From Actinomycetes bacterium (lineage in GTDB: Bacteria > Actinomycetota > Acidimicrobiia > Acidimicrobiales > RAAP-2): a DNA stretch of 64,000 nt. This document shows positions 1-8,301 of the stretch, in pieces (position 1 is the stretch's first letter; every line of letters starts with the position of its first letter). The stretch covers positions 1 to 64,000 of the forward strand of contig JAJYXE010000024.1 of NCBI GenBank assembly GCA_021791145.1, in the 5' to 3' direction. Made by a program: the position numbers and the translations under genes. The notes under the pieces were generated by a model. It saw nothing but the letters and a program-made list of their open reading frames with translations. It had not been told where the DNA came from and did not search any database.

Positions 1-103
1 CCAGCTCCTCCAAGGCGGCCTGAGCCAGATCCTGACCGCCACCCGCGCCGGGATGCCCCCCGACGCCGGCGCGCCCGACGCCGGCGCGCCCGACGCGCCG
101 TGA
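1..103 (+). CDS. C-terminal end of an unidentified protein (5' truncated)
   Basis: An open frame enters from the left edge in phase 2 and stops at TGA 101-103. The visible residues read LLQGGLSQILTATRAG and then a low-complexity tail of DAGAP repeats. A hydrophobic glycine-rich segment before a short tail resembles the end of a menaquinone-pathway methyltransferase, and the next gene is menF, but the fragment is too short to name. The stop lies inside a 17-bp duplication that also supplies the start of menF, so the two genes are probably cotranscribed. Confidence 0.45.
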   Translation, partial: QLLQGGLSQILTATRAGMPPDAGAPDAGAPDAP

Positions 104-133
104 GCGCCCCCGCGCCGTGAGCGCCCCCGCGCC
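100..133 (+). repeat. 17-bp perfect tandem duplication at the menF start
   Basis: GTGAGCGCCCCCGCGCC occurs twice head to tail (100-116 and 117-133). Both copies contain a GTG, but the first runs into a stop after six codons, so only the second opens menF. The duplication overlaps the stop codon of the preceding gene. Confidence 0.85.
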
Positions 134-1571
134 GCGCGTCGGCGCCCCCGGGCTCGCGACGGCACCCGGACCTGAGGACTTCGTCGCGACCGTCACGCCC
201 GCGCCGGCCGCGACATGGCAGGAGGCGCAGGACGCGGCCGCGGACGCCGGCGTCCTCGTGGCGGGCCGCGAGCGGGCGGTCGGCGGGCTCGGCGTCGCTG
301 CCACGCTCACCCTCCCTCACGGGCTCGAAGACGCCGCTGCGCTGGACGCCCTGGTCGCCTGGCTCGCCCGCGTCGAGTGCCGGAGGCGGGGAGGGGCGCT
401 CGCCGGGGGGCCCGGGTTCGTGGTCGCGCTCGGTGCCTTCCCGTTCGACCGCGCGGCGCGCACCTCCCTGGTCGTGCCCTCGACGGCCTGGTGCAGGGAG
501 CCCGACGGCCAGGTGTGGCGCGTGGAGGTCCGCCGGCGCGACGGGCGGCCCCCGGACAAGACACCGGCCGAGGCTGCTTCTTCGGCTTCTTCGGCTTCTT
601 CGGCTCCTTCGGCTCCTTGGCGCGGCCGCGTCGTCGACGGGCCTGCCGGCGCCGGCGACCGCCCGAGCCTGCATCTCGTCCCCTCCGGCGCGCGCTACGC
701 CGAGGCGGTCGCCCACGCGGTCCGTCGCATCCGGGCCGGCGCGTTGGCCAAGGTCGTGCTCGGCCGCATGGTGGAGCTCGAGCTCCCGGTGCCGGTCGCG
801 GCCTCCGCGCTGCTCCGAGAGCTCCAGGGGGAAGAAGAAGGGACAAGCGCGCGGGGCTTGTCCTCGCCGTTCTCCCCCTTCTCGGTCCCGACGCCCTTCG
901 GACGGCTGGTCGGCGCGTCGCCCGAGCTCATCATCGCGCGACGCGGGAGCGCCGTGGTCTCCCATGCGTTCGCCGGCACCGTGCCGCTGTCGGCCACCGA
1001 CGGGGAGGCCGACGAGCGCCGGCTGGCCGAGTCGGCGAAGGACCGCGCGGAGCACCGCCTGGTCGTCGACGAGATCGTCGCGGCACTCGAGCCGCGTTGC
1101 GTGTCGCTCACCGTGCCCGACGCACCCAGCGTGGTCCGGCTCCGCTCCGACGCGCGCCTCGGGACGCTCATCCGCGCGACGCTCGACGCGCCGGCCTCTC
1201 CCGATGCGCCGCGCGGCGCGCAGCGCCAAGGCGCGGGCGCACCCGACTCGGTGCTCGGCCTCCTCGCCCGCCTGCATCCCACCCCTGCCGTCGGCGGCGT
1301 GCCACGCGCGGTCGCCCTCGAGGAGATCGCGGCGCTCGAGCCCGCTCCCCGGGGCTACTGGGCAGGCGTGGCGGGCTGGGTCGACGGTGCAGGCGACGGC
1401 GAGTGGGTCCTCGCCATCCGCTCCGCCGAGCTCGATGGACGGCGCGCTCGCGTCCGGGCGGGCGCGGGGATCGTGTCGGGCTCCGAGCCCGCGCGCGAGC
1501 TCGCGGAGACCACCGTCAAGCTCCGCCCGGTCCTCGAGGCGCTGTGGCCGGGGGTCTCCTCGCGCCTTTGA
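117..1571 (+). CDS. menF: Isochorismate synthase MenF (chorismate-binding family)
   Basis: The 484-residue protein belongs to the chorismate-utilising family and should convert chorismate to isochorismate, the committed step of menaquinone synthesis. The C-terminal half carries the family signatures in order: FAGTVPLSATDG followed by KDRAEHRLVVDEI, then HPTPAVGGVPR, then a glycine-rich AGAGIVSGSEPARE block before the terminal helix. The N-terminal half is divergent and contains a Ser/Ala/Pro stretch near residues 152-167, encoded by 9-bp repeats, which is probably a flexible linker. Start is GTG 117, the second copy of a 17-bp duplication. The 3' end overlaps the convergent histidine kinase gene by 56 bp. 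A salicylate or anthranilate synthase cannot be strictly excluded, but no pabA/trpG-type glutaminase partner is nearby. Confidence 0.85.
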   Translation: MSAPAPRVGAPGLATAPGPEDFVATVTPAPAATWQEAQDAAADAGVLVAGRERAVGGLGVAATLTLPHGLEDAAALDALVAWLARVECRRRGGALAGGPGFVVALGAFPFDRAARTSLVVPSTAWCREPDGQVWRVEVRRRDGRPPDKTPAEAASSASSASSAPSAPWRGRVVDGPAGAGDRPSLHLVPSGARYAEAVAHAVRRIRAGALAKVVLGRMVELELPVPVAASALLRELQGEEEGTSARGLSSPFSPFSVPTPFGRLVGASPELIIARRGSAVVSHAFAGTVPLSATDGEADERRLAESAKDRAEHRLVVDEIVAALEPRCVSLTVPDAPSVVRLRSDARLGTLIRATLDAPASPDAPRGAQRQGAGAPDSVLGLLARLHPTPAVGGVPRAVALEEIAALEPAPRGYWAGVAGWVDGAGDGEWVLAIRSAELDGRRARVRAGAGIVSGSEPARELAETTVKLRPVLEALWPGVSSRL

Positions 1572-3117
1572 GCGCCGGCTCGAGCACGACGCCGGCCGGC
1601 CCCTCCCCGACCGCATGCGCGCTCGTCGCGCCGGGAGGCGCCGGGGACGCGTCCTGGGGCGCCGGCGACGCGTCCTGGGGCGCCGGGGACGCGTCCTGGG
1701 ACGCCAGCGGCACCGCGATCCCGAAGACGTTCCCCTCGCGATCGGGGCGCGGCTCCACCCACGCGCGCCCGCCCAGCGCCTCCACGATCGCCTGGACGAT
1801 CGAGAGGCCCAGCCCCGTCCCCTCGCCCGTGCGCGAGCGGTCCCCCCGGTAGAAGCGGTCGAAGACTCTCGCCCGCAACTCCGCGTCGAGCGCGGGCCCC
1901 TCGTCCACCACCCGCAGCACGCCCTCGCCTCCCTGCGCGACGACCTCCACGCGCACCGCCGACCCGGGCGCGGTGTGGACGAGGGCGTTGCGCACGAGGT
2001 TGTGCGCCACCTGCGCGAGCCGGTCGCGGTCTCCTGCCACGCTGACCGCGTCGGGCGAGACCAGCTCCACGGGCCGGCCCGGCTCGGTCACCTGCGCGTC
2101 GTCCAGCGCGTCCCGGCCGATGCGGCGCAGGTCCACCGGCGAGCGCTCGAGCGGCCTGCCCTGGTCCAGCCTGGCCAGGAGGAGGAGGTCGTCGACGAGG
2201 CCGCTCATTCGGGTCGCCTCGCGCTCGACCCTCCCGAGCGCCTTCTTGCGCTCTTCTGGGTCGGAGATGGCGCCTTTGCGCAGCAGCTCGACGTAGCCGC
2301 GGATCGAGGTGAGCGGGGTCCGCAGCTCGTGGGACGCGTCCGCGACGAACTGGCGCAGCCGCGCCTCGGACGCCGACTTCTCGTCGAACGCCTCCTCGAT
2401 GCGGCCGAGCATCGTGTTGATCGCCACGCCGAGCCGTCCCACCTCGCTCTCGGGATCCTCCGGCTCGACGCGCCGCCCGAGGTCGGCACCCGTGGCGATC
2501 TCGCCGGCGGTCCTCGCCATGTCGTCGAGCGGGCGCAGCCCCCGCCGCACCGTCCACAGCGCCACGGCGCAGAGCGCGAGGAGCACCGCGACGGAGACGC
2601 CGAGCTCGATGCGGACGAGCGACGCCATGGTCGCGTCGGTCTGCTTCAGCGGCACCGCGACGATGACGGTCCCCTGAGGGACGCGCGCCGCTTGCGCGCG
2701 GTAGGTGGGGCCGTTGCGCGCGCGGAGTGTGAAGTCGTGGGGGTTGGGGCGGTAGGGGCCGCCGGCGGTGCCGATTGCGGGCGACAAGCGCACCGCGCGC
2801 GGCACGACCGGACGCGGTGTCGGGTTGAGCGGCGTGCCCGAGGGCCGTGTCGTGAGCACCTTGCCGGAGTGGCCGAGGACGATCACGTAGACGTCGGGGC
2901 TGAGCCGGTCGCCGATCCCCTCGGGCGAGGGGGCGTGCCCGCGGCGGTGGAGGTACACGAGGTAGCGCACCGCGTTGCTCTGGGCGAACCCGAGCTGGGA
3001 GTCAAGCCTGCCGTAGAGGAACGACCGCAGGGACGTGTAGGTCACCACGTCGGCGACGAGGAGGCCGATGACGAGCAGGACCCCCATCGCCACGGTGAGG
3101 CTGCGGCGCAGACGCAC
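1516..3117 (-). CDS. Membrane sensor histidine kinase (HAMP-HisKA-HATPase)
   Basis: This 533-residue kinase has a transmembrane helix at about 9-29, an extracytoplasmic sensor of roughly 135 residues, a second helix at about 170-190, and a HAMP linker. The HisKA motif ADASHELRTPLTSIRG places the phosphorylated histidine at 263. The ATPase domain has an N box (HNLVRNALVHTA), a DEGPALD G1-type box and a GEGTGLGLSI G2 box. The partner response regulator lies 9 bp upstream in the same operon. The C-terminal 60 residues are odd: three QDASPAP repeats (DNA repeat 1638-1700) followed by a basic tail that overlaps the end of menF, suggesting the frame was extended past an ancestral stop. The signal sensed is unknown. 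Confidence 0.9.
   Translation of the reverse strand: MRLRRSLTVAMGVLLVIGLLVADVVTYTSLRSFLYGRLDSQLGFAQSNAVRYLVYLHRRGHAPSPEGIGDRLSPDVYVIVLGHSGKVLTTRPSGTPLNPTPRPVVPRAVRLSPAIGTAGGPYRPNPHDFTLRARNGPTYRAQAARVPQGTVIVAVPLKQTDATMASLVRIELGVSVAVLLALCAVALWTVRRGLRPLDDMARTAGEIATGADLGRRVEPEDPESEVGRLGVAINTMLGRIEEAFDEKSASEARLRQFVADASHELRTPLTSIRGYVELLRKGAISDPEERKKALGRVEREATRMSGLVDDLLLLARLDQGRPLERSPVDLRRIGRDALDDAQVTEPGRPVELVSPDAVSVAGDRDRLAQVAHNLVRNALVHTAPGSAVRVEVVAQGGEGVLRVVDEGPALDAELRARVFDRFYRGDRSRTGEGTGLGLSIVQAIVEALGGRAWVEPRPDREGNVFGIAVPLASQDASPAPQDASPAPQDASPAPPGATSAHAVGEGPAGVVLEPALKGARRPPATAPRGPGGA
1638..1700 (-). repeat. Three 21-bp tandem repeats in the kinase C-terminal tail
   Basis: Three consecutive 21-bp units (1638-1658, 1659-1679, 1680-1700) differ at one position and encode QDASPAP three times beyond the conserved ATPase domain. 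This looks like in-frame slippage expansion in a dispensable tail. Confidence 0.85.
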
Positions 3118-3126
3118 GGCTCGGTC

Positions 3127-3819
3127 TCAGCCCTTGGGCAGCCGGAGGCTGTAGCCGACGCCGCGGACCGTGTGGATGAGCGGGGGGCCGCCCTCGTCGA
3201 GCTTCTTCCTCACGTAGCTGATGTAGGTCTCGACGATGTTGGGGTCCCCGCTGAAGGAGTAGTCCCACACGTGGTCGAGGAGCTCGGACTTGGGCACGAC
3301 CCGGCGCGGGTGCTCGAGCAGGTACCGAAGGACCCGGAATTCGGTCGCGGTCAGCTCGATCGCCCGCCCGTCGCGCCAGACCTCGTGGGTGTCGACGTTC
3401 ATCGTCAGGTCCGCGTAGCGCAGCTCCGATCCCTCGGGGCCGTCGTGGCCCGTCCGGCGCAGGACCGCTCGCACCCGGGCGACCAGCTCCTCCAAGCTGA
3501 AGGGCTTCGTCACGTAGTCGTCGGCCATCCCGAGGCCGTGGACCTTGTCCTCGGTGCTGTCGCGCGCCGTGAGGAAGACGACCGGGGTGCCCACGCCCGT
3601 CTCCCGCAGCCGCCGGCACACCTCGGTGCCCTCCAGATCGGGCATCATGACGTCGAGCATGATGAGGTCGTAGCGGCTCGGCTGCGCGAGCTGCAGCGCC
3701 TCTCGTCCCGATCCGGCGACCTCCACGTCGAAGCCCTCGAAGCGGAGCGCCGCCGACAGGAGGTCCGTGATGAACGGCTCGTCGTCGACGACGAGGATCC
3801 GATCGCCCTCCGAGCTCAC
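3127..3819 (-). CDS. OmpR/PhoB-type response regulator
   Basis: A 230-residue DNA-binding response regulator. The receiver domain (about 1-120) has the acidic pair DDE near residues 11-13, the phospho-acceptor aspartate in IMLDVMMPD and the switch lysine in TKPF. The winged-helix output domain (about 130-228) has LTATEFRVLRYLLEHP and ends HTVRGVGYSLR, typical of the OmpR class. I chose GTG 3819 because it gives VSSEGDRILVVDDE with no extra residues and overlaps the upstream glycosyltransferase stop in a GTGA tetranucleotide. It should be phosphorylated by the kinase encoded immediately downstream; the regulon is not evident. Confidence 0.92.
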   Translation of the reverse strand: MSSEGDRILVVDDEPFITDLLSAALRFEGFDVEVAGSGREALQLAQPSRYDLIMLDVMMPDLEGTEVCRRLRETGVGTPVVFLTARDSTEDKVHGLGMADDYVTKPFSLEELVARVRAVLRRTGHDGPEGSELRYADLTMNVDTHEVWRDGRAIELTATEFRVLRYLLEHPRRVVPKSELLDHVWDYSFSGDPNIVETYISYVRKKLDEGGPPLIHTVRGVGYSLRLPKG

Positions 3820-4592
3820 CCTCTCATGATCGCAGACCGCCGGCTCCTCCCGGTCGCCCCGGCGCGGCGGCCCCCGGTCAGGCGCCGGGCGAGCCGCCCC
3901 ATGCCCCACCACGCCACGAGGAAGAACGCCTCGACGACGATCGCCGAGGACATCTTCGACTCCCCGGCAACCCGGTCGACGAAGCTGATCGGCACCTCGG
4001 TGATCGGCGCGCCGGCCTGCTTGGCGCGATAGGTCATCTCGATCTGGAAGCCGTACCCGTCGGCCCTGACCCGGTCCAGGTCGAGGCGCCCGAGGATCGA
4101 CGCGGCGTACACCCGGAACCCCGCGGTCGAGTCCCGCACCCCGAGCCCGAGCACCGCGTCCGCGTACCGGTTGCCTCCCCAGGACAGAAGGTGGCGGTGC
4201 CAGGACCAATTGGGGATCGAGCCGCCCGGCACGTACCGGGAGCCGACGACGAGCTCGTAGCCGTCCTCCAGCGGCGCCACGAGCGCGGGCAGCGCCCCGG
4301 GGTCGTGAGAGAAGTCGGCGTCCATCTCGACGCACGCCTCGTAGCCCGCCGCCAGCCCCCAGCGGAAGCCCGCGCGGTAGGCGCTGCCGAGACCGGACTT
4401 CTCCGTGCGGCGGAGCACGTGGACGTCACCCAGCTCCGTCCCCGCCTTCTCGGCGAGGTCGGCGGTCCCGTCGGGGCTGCCGTCGTCGACCACGAGGATG
4501 CCGGCCCCGGGCAGCGCCGCGTGCACCTGGCGCAGCAGCGCCTCGATGTTGTCCGCTTCGTTGTAGGTCGGCACGACGACCAGCACTCGCAC
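3816..4592 (-). CDS. GT2 polyprenyl-phosphate mannosyl/glycosyltransferase (dolichol-P-mannose synthase type)
   Basis: A 258-residue GT-A fold glycosyltransferase opening with VRVLVVVPTYNEADNI, followed by the nucleotide-binding VVDDGSPDGT and the metal-binding EMDADFSHDP. Conserved GSRYVPGG and DSTAGFRVY blocks complete the DPM1-like pattern. The family moves mannose or glucose from a nucleotide sugar to polyprenyl phosphate at the cytoplasmic membrane face. In actinobacteria this supplies polyprenol-P-mannose for lipoglycan and protein mannosylation, a good fit to the PIM genes near 43-46 kb. The protein lacks the fused acyltransferase or membrane domain seen in some relatives. GTG 4592 is preceded by a -10-like element (4601-4606), so the transcript is probably leaderless and heads the operon with the two-component pair. 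Confidence 0.85.
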   Translation of the reverse strand: MRVLVVVPTYNEADNIEALLRQVHAALPGAGILVVDDGSPDGTADLAEKAGTELGDVHVLRRTEKSGLGSAYRAGFRWGLAAGYEACVEMDADFSHDPGALPALVAPLEDGYELVVGSRYVPGGSIPNWSWHRHLLSWGGNRYADAVLGLGVRDSTAGFRVYAASILGRLDLDRVRADGYGFQIEMTYRAKQAGAPITEVPISFVDRVAGESKMSSAIVVEAFFLVAWWGMGRLARRLTGGRRAGATGRSRRSAIMRG

Positions 4593-4600
4593 GGCGCCCG

Positions 4601-4606
4601 AGCTTA
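4601..4606 (-). promoter_or_regulatory. -10 element TAAGCT for a leaderless start
   Basis: Read on the minus strand, TAAGCT lies 8 nt before the GTG at 4592. No Shine-Dalgarno sequence is present between them. The same arrangement recurs at ten other genes in this window. Confidence 0.5.
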
Positions 4607-4741
4607 CGCGTCGAGGTGCGACGCCGATCGGCGTGCGGCCGCACCCGGTCCCGCGCCCCGGCCCCGCACCCCCGGTCCCGCGCCCCCCCCGGTCGGGCCG
4701 CCGGGCCGCCGCGCGCGCGGCGCACATGGAAGCATGGGCAC

Positions 4742-6088
4742 GTGGAGGAGCCACTCCGAGAGCCGGCCGCGCCCCTCGACGGCGCGCCGCTTCCCCAGGA
4801 GCCGCCGGCGGCGGGGCCCCTTGCCCCGGGAGAGCTGGGAGCGCCGCTGGGAGAGCCGGGAGCGCCGCCGAAAGGGGCGGGAGCGCCCGCGCCGGGAGAG
4901 CCCGCAACGCCCGCGCGCCACACCAGGCTGCGCCGGTGGCTGCGCTCCCCCCCGCTCCGGTGGGCCGTCGCCATCGTCGCCATCCTGTTCGTCCTCGAGT
5001 ACGTGCTGCTCCCGGACATCGCGAACGCCCGGCACTCGCTCTACCTGCTCGGGCGCGTCAACATCATCGGGCTGCTGGTCGCCGTCGGCCTCGAGTTCGC
5101 GGCCCTCTTCTCCTACGCCGAGCTCAGCCACACGGTCCTCTCTCCCGGCGCCCCGCACCGAGGCGTGCTCTTCCGCGTGAACATGTCGAGCCTTGCGGTG
5201 AGCCACGTGGCGCCCGGGGGCACCGCGCCGGGCACCGCCGTCGCGTACCGGCTCCTCACCGAGCTCGGCGTGCCGAGCGGCACCGCCGCATTCGGCCTCG
5301 CGACCCAGGGGGTGGGCTCGGCGGTCGTGCTCAACGTCCTCTTCTTCCTGGCCCTGCTCGTCTCCATCCCCCTCAGGGGCTACAACCCGCTCTACGGTTT
5401 CGCCGCCATCGCCGGCCTCATCTTGTTCGGCCTGTTCGCGGGGACCGTCCTCTTGCTCACGAAGGGCCAGCGCCGGGCGCTCGACCGGCTGCACACCGTC
5501 GCCGAGAAGGTGCCGCTCGTCAACGCCGACAAGCTGACCGCGCTCGTCCAGACGATCGCGGACCGGCTGCAGATCCTCCTTCGCGACCGGACGCTCCTCG
5601 TCCACGCGCTCGAGTGGGCGGCGCTCAACTGGTTGTTCGACGCGGCGTCACTCTGGGTGTTCGTGCTCGCCTTCGGCAGGGTGGTCTCGCCGATAGACCT
5701 GCTCGTCGCCTACGGCCTCGCCAACATCCTGGCGGTGATCCCGATCACGCCGAGCGGCCTCGGGGTGGTCGAGGGCGTGCTCATCACCACCCTCGTCGGC
5801 TTCCACGTCCCGAAGACCATCGCGATCCTCGGCGTGCTCTCGTACCGGCTCGTCAATTTCTGGCTGCCGATCCCTGCCGGGGGCGCCGCCTACCTCTCGC
5901 TCAAGCTCGGCCACGACGGCTCGCGCCGGCGGGCTAGGCGTCGTGACGAGGGTCCACGTCCCGGCGCCGACGCGCCCGCTCCAGCGCAAGCTCCTTCAGC
6001 CGGCGCTGGGAGTCGATCCCTTTCAGCGGACGGAGCCGCTCCCACTCCCCGTCCGCATGAAGCACCCAGGCGTTCACGTCATCAGTGA
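4742..6088 (+). CDS. Flippase-like integral membrane protein (UPF0104 / LPG-synthase TM family)
   Basis: The 448-residue protein has about 65 residues of Pro/Gly/Glu-rich cytoplasmic N-terminus, a basic RLRRWLRSPPLRW patch, and then several hydrophobic helices. It resembles the lysylphosphatidylglycerol-synthase transmembrane family, including the conserved HVAPGGTAPGTAVAYRLL stretch and the late VIPITPSGLGVVEG motif. Family members flip or move lipid-linked substrates. Lying divergent to a polyprenyl-P glycosyltransferase is consistent with lipid-linked sugar handling, but no substrate can be assigned. GTG 4742 is the most plausible start, 149 bp from the divergent gene. The last 50 or so codons run 155 bp into the 3' end of ppk1 on the other strand; homologous similarity seems to end near LSLKLG. 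Confidence 0.75.
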   Translation: MEEPLREPAAPLDGAPLPQEPPAAGPLAPGELGAPLGEPGAPPKGAGAPAPGEPATPARHTRLRRWLRSPPLRWAVAIVAILFVLEYVLLPDIANARHSLYLLGRVNIIGLLVAVGLEFAALFSYAELSHTVLSPGAPHRGVLFRVNMSSLAVSHVAPGGTAPGTAVAYRLLTELGVPSGTAAFGLATQGVGSAVVLNVLFFLALLVSIPLRGYNPLYGFAAIAGLILFGLFAGTVLLLTKGQRRALDRLHTVAEKVPLVNADKLTALVQTIADRLQILLRDRTLLVHALEWAALNWLFDAASLWVFVLAFGRVVSPIDLLVAYGLANILAVIPITPSGLGVVEGVLITTLVGFHVPKTIAILGVLSYRLVNFWLPIPAGGAAYLSLKLGHDGSRRRARRRDEGPRPGADAPAPAQAPSAGAGSRSLSADGAAPTPRPHEAPRRSRHQ

Positions 6089-8261
6089 ACACGAGGTCGA
6101 GGATCTCGAGCAGCCGGCCCTGCAGCTCGAGATCGCGCACCGGCGCGAGGACCTCGATGCGCCGGTCGAGGTTCCGTTCCATGAGGTCCGCCGAGCCGAT
6201 GTAGAGCTCGAGGGGGGGCGAGTCCGCGCCGGCTCCCGCTTGGCGGTGCGGCGCGTCGTCTTGGGAGCCGCCGAAGCGGTAGATCCGGGAGTGCTCGAGG
6301 AACTGCCCGACGATCGAGCGGACCGAGATCGTCTCGGAGAGCCCCGGGACCCCCGGGCGCAGGCTGCACATCCCGCGCACCGCGAGGTCGACGGGCACCC
6401 CCGCCCGCGACGCCGCGTACAGCGCGTCGATCATCTCGGGATCGGTGAGCCCGTTCACCTTGAGCACGATCCTCCCGGCCGGGCCCGCACCGGCCTGGCG
6501 TTCGATGAGCTCGAGCATCCGCTCGCGCAGCGTGACGGGCGCCACCAAGATCTCCCGGTACTCCGACTGGCGGCTGTAACCGGTCAGGTAGTTGAAGAGG
6601 TCGCCCACGTCCGCGCCGATGTCCGCCGCGGAGGTGAGCAGCCCCAGGTCCTCGTAGACGGCGGCGGTCCGCGAGTTGTAATTGCCGGTCCCGACGTGGC
6701 AGTAGCGGCGGATCCCGTCGTCTTCCCGGCGCAGGACCAGGACCGTCTTCGAGTGGGTCTTCAGCCCGACGAGGCCGTAGACGACGTGCACGCCCGCCTC
6801 CTCGAGGGCGCGAGCCCAGCCGATGTTGGCCTGCTCGTCGAAGCGGGCCTTCAGCTCCACGATCGCCGCCACCTGCTTTCCGCCCTCGGCGGCCTTGATC
6901 AGCGACGCCACGATCGGGCTGTCTCCCGAGGTCCGGTAGAGGGTCTGCTTGATCCCGAGGACCGAGGGATCGTCCGCCGCCTGGGCCACGAAGGCCTCGA
7001 CCGACGTCGCGAAGGAGTCGTAGGGATGGTGCACGAGCACGTCGCGACTGCGCAGGATGCCGAAGAGGTCGGTGGGCTCGTTGCCGGCCGTGGCCAGGTA
7101 CGGCGGCGTCATCGGGGTCCACGTCTCAGCGTGGAGGTCCGGTCGGTCGAGCTCGTAGACGGCCCACAGCCCCGAGAGGTCGATCGGGGCGTCGAGGGTG
7201 TAGACGCCGTCGTGGGGCACCTCGAGCTCGGCGCGGAGCCGCTCGACGAGGTCCGGGTCCGCGGCCGAGGTGATCTCGAGGCGGACGGCGCTGCCGAACC
7301 GCCGGCGGCGCAGCTCCATCTCGACCGCCACGAGCAGGTCGTCGGCCTCGTCCTCCTCCAAGGCTAGGTCGGCGTTGCGGGTGACACGGAAGGTGTCGTG
7401 CTCACCGATGGCCATGCCGGGGAACAGCGTGTGGAGGTGCGCCGCGATGACCTGCTCCAAGGGGACGAACCGCTCGCCGTCGGGCATCACGACGAAGCGC
7501 GGGAGCAGGGGGGGTACCTTCACCCGGGCGATCCGCTGCTCGCCGGTGGCGGGGTCGCCCACCTCGACGAGCAGGTTGAGCGACAGGTTGGAGATGTAGG
7601 GGAACGGGTGACCGGGATCGACGGCGAGCGGGGTGAGCACCGGGTAGATCTGCCGGTCGAAGACGTCGACGAGGTAGGCACGGTCGTCGTCGTCGAGGGA
7701 GGTCCAGTCCGACCAGCGGATCCCCGCATCGGCGAGGGCCGGCACGAGCACGTCGAGGAAGATCGTGTCCTGGCGGGCCACGAGCTCGGTCACGCGTGCC
7801 CGGATCGCCGCGAGCTCCTCGCCGGGGCGCAGGCCGTCGACCGAGCGCGTGCGCACGCCCGCCACGAGCTTGTCCTGGAGCCCCGCCACCCGCACCTGGA
7901 AGAACTCGTCGAGCGCCTCGGCGAAGATCGCCATGAACTTCACCTGCTCCAACAGCGGCCGGCTCGTGTCCTCGGCGAGGTCCAAGAGGCGCGAGAGGAA
8001 GTCCAGGCGAGACAGCTCCTTGTTGGTGAAACGCTGGTAGCCGTAGGCGGCGATGGGCTTGGAGACCGGCACCGTGCGGCGCTCGCCGGCGAGCGACTCC
8101 TCGCGCCCCACCGCGGAGACCGCCATGACCCTGGACGGCGGCGGTGAAGGGGAGGCGGGGCCGGTGGACGGAGGTGCCGCCGGCGCGCTGGCGCCGGCAG
8201 GCATGTCCGAGGTCACCGGCACGCCCCCGCCCTGCTCGGGGGGCGTGCGCTGGAGTGCCAT
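5934..8261 (-). CDS. ppk1: Polyphosphate kinase PPK1
   Basis: The 775-residue protein should reversibly build polyphosphate from ATP. After about 85 low-complexity residues, the PPK N domain begins at NKELSRLDFLSRLL. The head domain holds EALDEFFQVRVAGL. The catalytic region has the autophosphorylated histidine in RRYCHVGTGNYN (near residue 520) and the C-terminal EHSRIYRFGG and YIGSADLMERNLDRR blocks. All landmark motifs are present and length is close to the family norm. ATG 8261 was chosen because GGAGGGGG sits just upstream; a longer frame to 8426 has no family similarity. The divergent SEDS gene starts 40 bp away, so the two promoters overlap. Confidence 0.95.
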   Translation of the reverse strand: MALQRTPPEQGGGVPVTSDMPAGASAPAAPPSTGPASPSPPPSRVMAVSAVGREESLAGERRTVPVSKPIAAYGYQRFTNKELSRLDFLSRLLDLAEDTSRPLLEQVKFMAIFAEALDEFFQVRVAGLQDKLVAGVRTRSVDGLRPGEELAAIRARVTELVARQDTIFLDVLVPALADAGIRWSDWTSLDDDDRAYLVDVFDRQIYPVLTPLAVDPGHPFPYISNLSLNLLVEVGDPATGEQRIARVKVPPLLPRFVVMPDGERFVPLEQVIAAHLHTLFPGMAIGEHDTFRVTRNADLALEEDEADDLLVAVEMELRRRRFGSAVRLEITSAADPDLVERLRAELEVPHDGVYTLDAPIDLSGLWAVYELDRPDLHAETWTPMTPPYLATAGNEPTDLFGILRSRDVLVHHPYDSFATSVEAFVAQAADDPSVLGIKQTLYRTSGDSPIVASLIKAAEGGKQVAAIVELKARFDEQANIGWARALEEAGVHVVYGLVGLKTHSKTVLVLRREDDGIRRYCHVGTGNYNSRTAAVYEDLGLLTSAADIGADVGDLFNYLTGYSRQSEYREILVAPVTLRERMLELIERQAGAGPAGRIVLKVNGLTDPEMIDALYAASRAGVPVDLAVRGMCSLRPGVPGLSETISVRSIVGQFLEHSRIYRFGGSQDDAPHRQAGAGADSPPLELYIGSADLMERNLDRRIEVLAPVRDLELQGRLLEILDLVFTDDVNAWVLHADGEWERLRPLKGIDSQRRLKELALERARRRRDVDPRHDA

Positions 8262-8288
8262 GAACCCCCTCCAGCGTACACGTCCCGC

Positions 8289-8294
8289 TACGCT
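8289..8294 (+). promoter_or_regulatory. -10 element TACGCT for a leaderless start
   Basis: TACGCT ends 7 nt before the GTG at 8302 with no Shine-Dalgarno in between, within the 40-bp divergent gap to ppk1. Confidence 0.5.
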
Positions 8295-8301
8295 TCGGGC
8301 C

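Noticed and set aside
1973..2677. Plus-strand small open frames over the histidine kinase
   Set aside because: They are antisense to the HAMP, HisKA and ATPase domains and have no ribosome-binding sites or motifs.
433..4032. A plus-strand open frame of about 1200 codons across menF and the two-component genes
   Set aside because: It is antisense or out of frame to genes with complete domain signatures, has low-complexity composition and no family motifs. High GC suppresses stops in all frames.
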